64,000 nt of DNA from Cafeteria roenbergensis (taxonomy: Eukaryota > Sar > Bigyra > Bicosoecida > Cafeteriaceae). Position 1 is the first letter of the stretch. Each line of letters opens with the position of its first letter. The translations under genes were made by a program, and so were the position numbers. Shown here in pieces: positions 10,746 to 20,030 of this stretch. The notes under the pieces were generated by a model that was given only the letters and a program-made list of their open reading frames with translations, did not search any database and had not been told where the DNA came from. The stretch spans positions 19,338 through 83,337 of the forward strand of contig VLTN01000090.1 of the NCBI GenBank assembly GCA_008330645.1, in the 5' to 3' direction.

Positions 10746-12246
10746 ATGATCGCAGCCCGCGCCTTTGCGGCCGCGGTGCCCCGTGCCGTGGCTTCCGCGC
10801 TGCCGTCCTTCGTGAGCCCGCTTTTCGCGAGCGCCAGACCCCTCTGCCTGGCCTCGGATCGGGCGTGCGAGCCCCTCTCGCCGCCCACGGCCAACGCGCC
10901 TGCAGCAGCGACTGCTCGTTGGCGGTTCATCCCGATAGCGCGCCGCTCGCGTGTGCTGCGGCGCGCCTGCGGCCGCGGCGCAGCAGGGGTGCGAGCCCCA
11001 CCGCGGTGCCCTTCCGGCTGCCCGCCCTGCCCCGCGCGGCCCGCTGCGGCACCGTGCGCTGGCCGGCTGCTAGCAGCCGGCGCTGCTGCACCACGCAAGC
11101 GCATCCGTGCAGTGCAGATGAGGGCGGCCCGGAGCGCCGCTCGCGGACGTTGCGAGCGCCGCACTGCACGCTCGACACTGACCTCGACTGCGCTGCTGGC
11201 TTCCGCGTCCTGCGCGCCCCCCCCTCCCCCGCAGGCGCCGTCAGCAGCCGCTGCTGCGGCCTCTTCGGTGCGTAGCATCAGTATGACGCCCCGCAGCCTG
11301 TCGGACGACCTCTCTCCGCTTGGCCACGACCACGCGGACCAGAGCAACACCGAGGACCACGCCTTTGATTTCACCGACGCCAACTACCGCGTCGTGGAGC
11401 GCGTGTTGGGCAAGTACCCCGCCATGTACAAGAAGAGCGCGATCATTCCGCTGCTGGACCTCGCCCAGCGCCAGTGCGGCAACTTCCTTCCCCTGGCAGC
11501 CATGCAAAAGGTGGCCCGCCTCCTCAACGTGTCCGACATCGAGGTGAGACCCCGCCCGCCGCCGCAGCGGGGGCCCGCCCGCCGCCGCAGCGGGCGCATC
11601 GCGCCACTGCCGCGTCTGGCCCCGCCCTCCTGACGCCGAAGCTCCCGCCCTCCGTCGCCTCGGACGGACCCTGCGCCTGCGAGTCCCGCGGCGCCGCCGA
11701 GCAGCGCCCGCCCACCGTTGCTGTGTCGCTGCTGGCTTCGGTCCTCGCCCGCCTCCCTGGTCCGGCCCCCCGCAGGTGTACGAGGTGGCCACTTTCTACA
11801 CGATGTTCAACCGCAAGCGCGTGGGCAAGTTCTTCATCCAGCTCTGCGGCACCACCCCCTGCATGGTCAACGGGTCGGAGGACATCAAGGCTGCCATCGA
11901 GGAGGAGCTCGGCATCCACTCGGGCGAGACCACCCCTGACGGAATGTTCACCCTCTTGGAGGTGGAATGCCTTGGCGCATGCGTCAACGCCCCCATGATC
12001 CAGGTGAACGACGACTTCTTCGAGTGCCTCACCCCCGAAACCACTCGCGACCTCCTCCGCCACTGCCGCGAGAAGGGCTCCCTGCCCCCCCTCACCAAGT
12101 GGGGCTCCAAGCCCCTCAACGGCCAGGACTCCTGCGAGGGGCCTCTCGGCAAGACATCGCTCGCCACTCCGCCCCCCGTGCCCAAGCGCCGCACGTTGGA
12201 GGCCAAGGTCGACCCCCGCACGGTCAAGGACACCATGATGTACTGA
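10746..12246 (+). CDS. NDUFV2: NADH dehydrogenase flavoprotein 2, 24-kDa subunit of complex I
   Basis: This subunit carries the N1a [2Fe-2S] cluster in the N-module of mitochondrial complex I. Three exons: 10746-10811 (22-residue targeting peptide, [19 protein letters not shown]), 11235-11543 and 11776-12246, about 281 residues. Exon 2 carries [33 protein letters not shown] in part, the conserved helical N-terminus. Exon 3 carries [12 protein letters not shown] and the cluster cysteines C149 and C154 (CGTTPC) plus C190 and C194 (CLGAC). Intron 1 (10812-11234) is 423 nt, a multiple of three with no stop; I treat it as an intron because the encoded segment is Arg/Pro/Cys-rich and unlike the family, and because GTGAGC and CCCGCAG bound it. 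Intron 2 has GTGAGA and CCCGCAG. The C-terminal extension after the cluster domain is longer than in mammals. Confidence 0.94.
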
Positions 12247-13034
12247 GCCCACACAGGCGCGAGTATGCTGCGTCGCTCGGAGGCAAGAGAGGTCCCGGGC
12301 CAACAGCGAGCCGCGTGCTCGCTCGACGAGGAGGGGTGCGGGCGGGAGCGGGCTGCCTGTTCCTCAGCACCGTCGCTGCGACAGGCTCCCTCTCCCTCTC
12401 TCTCCCTCTCTGTCTCTGCGCGGCGCTCTGGAGTGGCCGCCTCGGGTGGGCTGTGGATCGCGCTTGACGGTGCGGTGTCTAGTCGCTGCAGCGGCGCGGC
12501 GCGTGTCTCTGTGTGTGAATTTTTCTTCTTGGCTTGGCAGCGCGCGCGGACAATGATGGTGCTGCCTTGCGCTTGGGCCGTCGTTCTTGTCCCCACCTCA
12601 CCATTGGCCACGCAAATGCCGCCTCCTGGATCACTCGACACACCCCAGACACGCTCAGGCACGGCACTGGCACCCTTGTAGCGCCAGCGACCCGACCCTC
12701 AACGTTGCGCAATGTGCGCGCCTCCTGCCAACGTCTCATCATGACAAGGCCGCGGCCATCTGCCCCGTCCTTCGCCCCCAGCTGTGCATGTCGGCAAGGG
12801 GACAGCCAATCGGGACGGGCTGGGGTGTTGAGCCCATAACAGGGGGCAAACCTGTGCGCTTCACGAGTGCGGGTGCGTTGAGCACATGTGCATGGGCTAT
12901 GCAGCTGCTGCCGTTTCAATGCTGGGCGCGAGGACGGTCACCCAAGTTGCTCTCGGTTGGGGGCTCGGCTGAGGGTTGGCCGACGTGGGCGACGCGTCCG
13001 CGTCCCGCAAGGTTGGGTCCCGGGAGGGGCTCGC
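12247..13034. other. Convergent intergenic region, CT-rich
   Basis: This region lies between the 3' ends of NDUFV2 (plus) and TCTP (minus). It includes a CT microsatellite at about 12380-12420. No exon, tRNA or repeat family could be supported in the rest. Confidence 0.5.
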
Positions 13035-14121
13035 TCAGAACTTCTTGGCGTCAAGGGCGGGGAGGAACATGTACATGTCGGCCTCGGCTTCGTAGATGAG
13101 GTAGACAAGGGGGGCGATGCCGGTGTCGGTGATGAACTCGCTCGGGCCGAACACCTGGAGCTTCTTGCGGTTCTCCTTCACCCAGTCGGCGAACTTGGAG
13201 AGGGCGGTCTTGAGCTCGTCCTCGTCGTACATGCCCTTCTCCTTGTTCCACTTGAGAACACCCTTGGCGTAGGGCTTGAAGTAGTTGGTCATCCAGTTCT
13301 TGTACGGGGTGAGCTTCTCGCCCTTCTTGTTGGTGCCCTTGACCATGAGGATCTCGGTGAGCTCCATCTCCATACCGGGCATCTGCCAGAAGTAGTCGAG
13401 CTTCTTCTCCTCGTCCTCAGCCTCCTCGCTCTCGGGCAGGTCCATGCCCGCGGCCGACTCGGAGGTCTCCTTGGTGTTGCAGGACACCATGAGAGGCACG
13501 ACCTCGCCGTCCTTGTTGGTGATGGTGCCGAGCTCGGTGACGGGCTTCAGGGCCATGGCATCCGAGGCGACCTCGGTGTCTGCGAGCGGGCCAAGGCCGA
13601 CAGCAACAATCCGGGGGGCACGGGGCATTCGCTTTGGCTTCGGGACGCGCCGATTCCGGGGAGGCGCACCCCCGATGCGGAGGCCGATGCCGAGGAGGAC
13701 GCATCCAAGGGCACAGCCCTCCTCGTTTCTGCGCTGCCCTGGGCGAGGCGGGGGCGGCGTCAACACCGCCGAGGGCGGCGCGGGGCGGCCCGTGGCGCCA
13801 AAGTCACGGTCGGCAACCGCAAGGCTCCGGGCGCCGAGGCCCGCGCGGCACGTCTCTTCAGCGGGTCACTCACCGGTGATGGGGCAGCAGTACACCTGCG
13901 GCGAGCAAGCGTCGTGGCGGTGGCGGCGCAGAGGGCGGTGGGGGGCGCGAAGGCGGGCAAGGTGCAGCGAGAAGACAGGACGCCGAGTTGAAAAACCGGG
14001 CGCGCCCCTGGCCCCTCGCGGCTGCAGCGGGGCTCCACGACGCCTGGCCGCCCGCAAACCGGATCCGAGTCATCCGGGCCGCGCCGGGGAGGCGCCAGCG
14101 GGGTCGAGGGCTCACCTTCAT
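13035..14121 (-). CDS. TPT1: Translationally controlled tumour protein (TCTP), divergent
   Basis: TCTP is a small conserved cytosolic protein linked to growth and stress control. Three coding exons join in phase: 14116-14121 (ATG AAG only), 13874-13895 (22 nt) and 13035-13579, giving 190 residues. The spliced N-terminus MKVYCCPITDTEVASDAM matches the family pattern M-x-V-Y-x-D-x-x-(T/S)-x-D-E-x-x-S-D. The C-terminus, ALSKFADWVKENRKKLQVF followed by GPSEF, APLVYLIYE and MYMFLPAL, aligns with the TCTP ending (LSKLKDLQFF.GESM...LVFAYY...FLYFAYALKE). The middle has an acidic EEAEDEEKK stretch. Identity is by this pattern rather than close sequence, so the protein is divergent. Donors are GTGAGC and GTGAGT; acceptors are GCCGCAG and CTCGCAG. 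The start codon lies 143 bp from the divergent COX6B start. Confidence 0.78.
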
Positions 14122-14264
14122 CCTTGCAACGGCGGGCAGCGCGAGTGCGAGGGCCGGAATCGAAGTGCGGGCAACCCTCCGCGCTTGGTCGATCGTCGCT
14201 TGCGAAGCCGTGCCGCGCGACGGGCGCCCAGTGGACACAGAGCAGCACAGCCCGGAACGGAGCC
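14122..14264. promoter_or_regulatory. Compact bidirectional promoter, TCTP / COX6B
   Basis: Only 143 bp separate the divergent TCTP and COX6B start codons, so both 5' UTRs and core promoters must fit here or overlap the first exons. I recognise no TATA box. The tight spacing suggests shared regulation, which is inference. Confidence 0.6.
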
Positions 14265-15388
14265 ATGGCTCAGGTTGACGCGAAGAAGCTGCGCCAGATC
14301 GCCAACACCCTCTCGGCCACCCTCGGCGTCGAGGATGACGAGGGCGTGCTCTCGGACAAGTTCCTGGACGCCCTTGCCCACGCCGAGGAGCGCGGCACCA
14401 CGCACAACGTGCGCGCCGACCCTCGTTTCCCCAACGTGTCCCAGGTGAGCGGCGTCGGAGGCCCGGCTCGCCTTTGCGCCAGGCGCCCCTGCGGCACGGA
14501 ACCCGCGGCCCCGTCGCAGCGCGCGGGAGCTCGCCCGGTGCTGCGCGCGACGGCTCCGCGGACAGACTGCTGACCCTTTCGCGCAGCCGTCGCCCCGCCT
14601 CGTCGCCCCTGCCGCGCCACGGGCCCTCGAGCCCCGCGCCCGCCGTTTCACGCGCGGCGGTGGCTCGCGCGGCTGCACGCTGTGCGCGCAGCGAGGCCGA
14701 TCGCGCCCCCTCCAGCGCCTGGGGGCGACCGCGATCCGCTGCCCTCGGCTCGCCGCGTTTTCGCTTGCCTTTGGCCCTCGCAGACCCTGCACTGCTGGTG
14801 AGCATTCGGCGCGCGCCTGCCCGGCCACCCCTCCTCGACGGAGCCACGCACCGCGCCTCTCCCCGCGCGGGCGCCAAGGCGGCATGGCAGGCCCTGGCGC
14901 TCGGCCGCGTCTGGGCCGCGAGTTGGCCCGACCGATCAGCCCCGCATCAAATGCCATCTTGGCAGGCTGCCCCCGTCTCGCGCCGCGAGCCCCGCCCCCG
15001 GGGAGGCCCATCGAGCGGGGCTTTGCCCGGTGGCACGGCGAAGGGGCTGGGCCGTGCGTGGACAGCGCTGGCTCGGCTTGCGGCGCGCAAGCGCCACGCA
15101 TTGTTGAGGCGGCTTCGCTCGCATCGGCCTTGGTTCCGCTCGCCCGTGTCTCGCAGGACCGCCGTGAACGAGTACCAGTACTGCGTCAAGGCCACCAGCT
15201 TCGACAACCCCAAGTGCATGCAGCGCCGCCGCGACTTCGTCGAGCTTTGCCCCGGCGAGTGGGTCGAGAACTGGCAGGACCAGATCGACGAGCAGAAGTT
15301 CCTTGGCATCGGTGACACTCTTGGCCCCGAGGAGGAGGAGGAGGAGGAAGAGGAGGAGGAGGAGGCGGAGGCCGAGGAGGAGGAGTGA
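14265..15388 (+). CDS. COX6B: Cytochrome c oxidase subunit 6B, with 14-nt microexon
   Basis: COX6B is a peripheral intermembrane-space subunit of complex IV. Three exons: 14265-14444, 14784-14797 (14 nt) and 15157-15388, giving 141 residues. Exon 1 ends with DPRFPNVSQ, exon 2 gives TLHCW (the last base from exon 3) and exon 3 continues TAVNEYQYCVKA and FVELCPGEWVENWQDQ. The spliced protein has C64-x9-C74 and C85-x10-C96, the COX6B CX9C/CX10C arrangement. Without the microexon, C64 is missing and the frame breaks. Introns have GTGAGC donors and CTCGCAG acceptors. The N-terminus is extended by about 50 residues relative to mammalian COX6B, and the C-terminus is a poly-Glu tail of about 20 residues. 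Confidence 0.95.
14784..14797 (+). other. COX6B: 14-nt microexon of COX6B
   Basis: The sequence ACCCTGCACTGCTG is preceded by CCCTCGCAG and followed by GTGAGC. It enters in phase 0 and leaves in phase 2, and the next exon begins with G, completing TGG (Trp). It encodes T-L-H-C-W, matching the conserved Q-T-x-x-C-W of COX6B. Confidence 0.9.
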
Positions 15389-15773
15389 ACCTCGGAACCT
15401 TGAGGCCTCGCCTGCACTGTGCTTCCGCGCGCGCGCTCCCTTTTTTCGATTCCGCGCGGGAGTGGGGTTGCAGGCCACAGGCCCGCGCTTTGGAGGCAGT
15501 GCTCGCGGCAGTGCCATCACGCTAGGCTCTCCTGCCGCGTGCCTCTGGCGACCGTGAGTCGCGTGGCAGCGTGCCCCGCTGCAACCTAAACCAGGCGCAA
15601 TCCAGCTCTCATTGCACTCCCTGCTCAGCCAAGGGCAGCGCTCTTGCTCTATCACTCGCTCTTTGCGCCAAACTAGCGACGTCTCAACGGGACGAAGGTG
15701 GCCTTGGCCAGCAGCACACTCTCGCATCGGACCCAGACCAGCGGCGCCGCCCGCTGCTGCTCACCTCGTCCAT
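15389..15773. other. Convergent intergenic region, no gene recognised
   Basis: The 3' flanks of COX6B (plus) and the unnamed five-exon gene (minus). I see no supported exon. Confidence 0.45.
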
Positions 15774-17097
15774 TCACCTCGTCCATTCAACGGCGCTCCC
15801 CGACGCGGGCTGGGGCCCTGGCCCCGCCGCAGCACCCGGTGCGAAGCCAGATGGCACCCGCGCCTCGGTCCTTGCCGTCGCGGCGGCGAGCAGCTCCGCC
15901 ATTGCCGGGAGCGCGCACACGGCTGTGGCGGCAGCGTCGCACTGCAGCGATGAGCCCCCGCTGCGAGCCGCGGCATCATCAAGCTGCGTTCCGAAGAGGC
16001 ATGAACTCGCAGCGCAAGGGGTCGACGGTCGAGGCACGCCGACCAGTGGCGAGCGGACGTGGCAGCGACGAGGGCTGCCGGGCACTCACACATTTGTGTG
16101 CTGCCAGCATGGCCTCTTCGTGCGGGACCGCGTCTGCAAACGCGGCCAGCGCGGTAGCCAGCCAGGCAAGCGCCTCCTTCAGTCTGGAGACTGGCACCGG
16201 GGAGCCGTGAGGAGTTTGAAACGCCGCTGCCGCCTCGAACGCAACTGCGGCCTCCAGCGGGGGTGGGACGATGGGGCAGCAGAGGGGGAAGGGCGGAGCG
16301 TTGGCCGTGCGAGCACGTCCGTGCAGTGGGGGTCGCCGCCTGGCAGCAGGCGTGGGCGCGGCGGCGCTGGGGGTGTCGGCTCACGAGAAAGTCGACGCTC
16401 CGTGTCGCCCGGCACCATGAGCGCCAGGGCGGCGCACAGCTGCTCTGGGGGGCCGAAGCCCGACGGAGAGGCGAGCGCCACGGCAAGTTGCTCGGCGAGG
16501 CTCGAGTCCGCGGGAGCTGCGGCCCGGTTCGGCGAGGTCAGAGGGGGGGGGGGGTTGACAGCGACGGCAACGGTGCAGGTTGCGGGCAAGGCTTCGCTCC
16601 AGGGAGTCTTGCGTGCCACGCACGCGCCAAGCAAGGCCACTGTGCGCCACGACTCGTCGGCGCACCCTCCTCCGCCTCTCCTGGCATGCCACGGGGGACG
16701 GGCGGTTGCGAGCGCCCGGCTCACCCCACCCGGCTGCAACTGCCGACGCGACCACAACTTGCCTCGACACTGCGTCCTTGGCGCCGCCGTGGCTTGCTGC
16801 TCGGCAAAGCGAGCCATGGAAGTCAATCAGCCCGTCGCGGTCGACTGCGCAGTCGGAAGCTTGTGGCGGGGGCAAAACACAGGGGCGCTTCGGCGAGCGC
16901 ACTCTGGACGGAAACGAACCGGCTGGCTGCCACCGTGAGCGCCTGGGCACGCCGATCACGGGCAGGGCGCGCCTCCGGCCCAGCCAAGCAGCCCGACCCT
17001 GCTGGACAACCGCGCGGCGCGCTGGCCGCTCACACGACACGAGGGCGCTCATGGCGCCGATGGCGGTGCTCGGCATGCCCGACGGCCCGTTGCCCAT
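15774..17097 (-). CDS. Unrecognised five-exon protein of about 279 residues
   Basis: No family was recognised. The gene is inferred from five consecutive segments bounded by this genome's splice signals, all joining in phase: 17034-17097 (start MGNGPSGMPSTAIG), 16725-16844 (DRDGLIDFHGSLCRAA), 16385-16675, 16090-16244 and 15774-15983. The lengths sum to 840 nt, exactly 280 codons. Four donors read GTGAG. Exon 3 and exon 4 encode helical text such as SLAEQLAVALA and LKEALAWLATALAAFADAV, suggesting an alpha-helical protein. The acceptor of exon 3 (GGAGAG) is atypical and was chosen to keep the frame. At the 3' end a repeated GGTGAATGGACGA makes the last donor/stop ambiguous, so further exons are possible. 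The start lies 277 bp from the divergent eIF3m start. Confidence 0.5.
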
Positions 17098-17374
17098 CAC
17101 CGGCAGCGAGCCCGCAGCACGCGAGGCCGATGTGCGCCCGCGTGGAAAGAAACCCGGCCAAAGCGTGAGGCTGCTGTGCGGCCGCCGTTGGGCCCGCGCG
17201 CAGCTCCAGCCTCGGCAACTTTGCCGTCCGCGCTGGCCTGCCGTGGCGAGTGTGGGCCCGCCCCGTCCCGGCAGAGCCGCGCGGGCGGGCAGAGCCGTGC
17301 CGGCACGGCGGCCTCGACCCGTCCACCTTCCCCGACAGTCCGAGGGCCCGGGCGCCTGGGACGCGGGCTGCGGA
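17098..17374. promoter_or_regulatory. Divergent promoter region, unnamed gene / eIF3m
   Basis: 277 bp between two divergent start codons. It should contain both promoters; no specific element was recognised. Confidence 0.45.
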
Positions 17375-19756
17375 ATGGCTTCCACGACAGTGGTCGTGGA
17401 CCTGGAAGATGGGGCAGCCCTGAGCCCGGACCGGCTCGTGGCGCGGCTCATCAGCGCGGTGCCGGAGGCGAAGGAGACCGCGCTTGCCGCTCAGGCTGAG
17501 AAGAGCTGGCCGCGCCTCGTTGCCGCCATTCTCGCCCACACTGACGCCATTCTCGCCGCGGAAGACACAGACGGTGAGAGCCCCACGCGAGGTCCGGCCC
17601 CTGGGCCCGGCGTCCCGTCCCGGGCGGCCCGCGCCTGGCCTTGGGCGAGCGGACGTGGGCCACGAACTCCCGCCAGTCTGGAGAAGCGCAAGGATTGCGC
17701 GCGGCCCTGGCCGCCCACCCGTGCGCCCCGGCCCCGGGCCAGCGCGCGATCGTGAGCCGCCCGCCCGAGTCCAGGGCTTCCAAAGGGGCGCCTGGCGGGT
17801 GGGCGGGCGCCGCGGCGGGCAACGCGCGGGAACTCGCGCCGGCCCGCTGTTTGATTCTCGTCGCCTCTGCCCTTCCCCCGCGCCCCCCCCGCCTCCCTGT
17901 CCGCTGCGCGCCGTGCTGCCATTTCTCCGCCGCCATTCCCTGGTTCCCTGCCATTGATCCTCTTATGCTGCGCGCAGAGGGCGATGCCGTCTTCCTGCAC
18001 CTGTTCGCGGCGATCGGCCGCTTCACCGACGACGCCGACTTCAAGACGGCGGCTGTGTCCACCACGGACGCGCTCGCGGGCGCCACCGGCGCCCCGGCCT
18101 CGAGGAGGATGCGCCTCATCGTGCGCCTGTACAACACCCTGTCCAACCGCTGCGGCGCCAAGCTGCACTCCTTGCTGAGGCTGCTCAAGCTCGCTCGCGA
18201 GTCCAAGCAGCTCGGCCGCCTGGCTGTCTTCCTGCGCGACATCGAGGGCCTGCCCGCACGCTGGGGACTCAGCCCCGAGGACAGCCGCTTGCTCCTCCTC
18301 GAGGCGGCGCTGGCCACGGATGCGGCCCAGAACGCCGACCTTGCCCAGTCGCTGCGGACAGCCTACTTGCGCACCTTCCAGGGATGCGAGCCCGCAGCCC
18401 TCGTTGAGGCTGAGCCCGTGGCCATCAAGGCTGCGACGGCCTACATCCGCACCCCCGTCGTCTCTCAGCGCTCCGACCTGACCTCCCTCGATGCCGTGAG
18501 TGTTTCCGGCTCCCCGGTCGCATCGCGCTCCTGCCGGTGATGAGAACACGACACACCGACTGATGGGGGCGAGGTGCCGCTGGTCGCGCGGCCGCAGTGC
18601 CTCTGGAGACATCCTTGCGTCGTCCCTCTTCGGAGTGCGACGACGCAAGGCTGCAGCTCCGCTGAGGTCGCTGCTGATCGCGCGGCCACCGGTGCCGCCT
18701 CCCCGCCTGACGAAGCTCTGATCAACTAGCTAATCTTCTCTCAGAGGCCCCCTTTGCACATTCCGCGCTCTGCCTCCCTCCATGCCGCTCCTTCCGCTGG
18801 AGGCGCCCTGGCTGCAGGAACTGCGGCTCTGCCCCCACAGCCATTTGCTCGACCAGACCCCCACGCTCCGCTGATCCCCCCCCCCCGTCCCCTCGCAGGT
18901 CAAGGCCCTGGCCGGGTCTTCCACGCCCGGTGCCGCGTCCCTGTGCCGCCTCCTCGTCATTTTCGGAGAGGGATCGGTGGCCGACCTTGCTGCGTTCCAG
19001 GCGTCTGATGCCGACACTCTGGCCCGCGTCGGCGTGTCTGCCGAGGACGCCATGGCGGTGATGCGCATTCTTACGCTGGCATCGGCTGCGGCCGGAGCCA
19101 GCTCTCTCGCCCTGGAGGACGTTGCCAAGGCCGTTGACGTGAGCCGTGCTGCTGCCTCGAGCTTGAACCTTTTCCGGACTCTCGCTCCGATGCGAGTGCA
19201 CACTCCGGAGATGAGGGCTGGGGCCGGGCCTTGGCGGATGAATGTCGATTAAGTATCGTGCAATTCCTCGTTTATGACGGGAGGAGTTCCGTCGCGGTGG
19301 AGACATCGCGACGCCTCCCCGTTGATAGCAACAGCACAGATGACGCCCAGGTGCACCCCCCCCCCCTCTCTTCCCACACTGCGGTCCGATTGGGCTGCAG
19401 CCAGCCGGAGGGCGCTTGCCTCGTGTGCGTGGCCGACGCAACCCCGCTGGTGTCTTGTTCCTCTCGTTCCCGATTCGCCTGCTTGGCCGCAGGTTGCGCC
19501 GGAGGATGCCGAGCGCTGGGTGGTGATGGCGATTGAGCGCGGGCTCATCGAGGGGCGGATCGACCAGGCCGCTGGTCGCGTGCTCATTGTGCGCGCCACT
19601 CCTCGCTCATTCCAAGAGGCGGACTGGCGCGGACTCAGCGCGCGCCTCGGCGCCTGGCGTGGCGAGGTCGAGCACCTTGTGGCAGCCATCAAGGGCGGGC
19701 CCGCCGGCCGTGGCGCGGGCGGGGCTCGTGCTGCCGCTGCAGCCGGCTCCGCGTGA
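17375..19756 (+). CDS. EIF3M: Translation initiation factor eIF3 subunit M
   Basis: eIF3m is a PCI-domain subunit of the eIF3 complex, which organises the 43S pre-initiation complex. Four exons join in phase: 17375-17573, 17978-18495, 18899-19138 and 19493-19756, about 406 residues (human 374). Exon 2 carries MRLIVRLYNTLSNRCG, the family RLLYNLFN block, followed by RLAVFLRDIEGLPARWGLS and LRTAYLRTFQG, matching the helical repeats. Exons 3 and 4 hold the PCI domain, ending with AERWVVMAIERGLIEGRIDQ and VLIVRATPRSFQEADW, which aligns with the winged-helix end (VIVSR..R.F....W..L...L..W). Donors are all GTGAG; acceptors are CGCGCAG, CCTCGCAG and GGCCGCAG. It lacks any low-complexity insertion, unlike several neighbours. 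Confidence 0.93.
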
Positions 19757-20030
19757 GCGGCGTGCTCCGCCGTTTTGGCCGCGCAGCCGTGCATCGTTGC
19801 GTGCAAGGGACACCCCGCTGTTCCTGCTCCCCCAATGTTTGAATGTGTGTCCCTGTGACCTGTGTGGACCCGTCTTGCAACCAACATGACGACCATGCGG
19901 GACAACCAAGCTCGCGCTGCAACGCACACAGGTCATCGATTCCACCTCGAAGCAGGCCGCGGCGTCGGCCTCGGGCCGCTCTGCAGCCCGCCGGACCTCC
20001 GCCCTGCGCGCTCCCTCTTCCGCCCCCACC
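19757..20030. other. Convergent intergenic region
   Basis: The short region between the eIF3m stop and the stop of the MADD-like gene on the minus strand. Nothing specific is seen. Confidence 0.4.

Noticed and set aside
10812-11234. Read-through of NDUFV2 intron 1 as coding (it is in frame and stop-free)
   Set aside because: The encoded segment is Arg/Pro/Cys-rich and foreign to the family, and clean GTGAGC and CCCGCAG signals bound it; kept only as a note.
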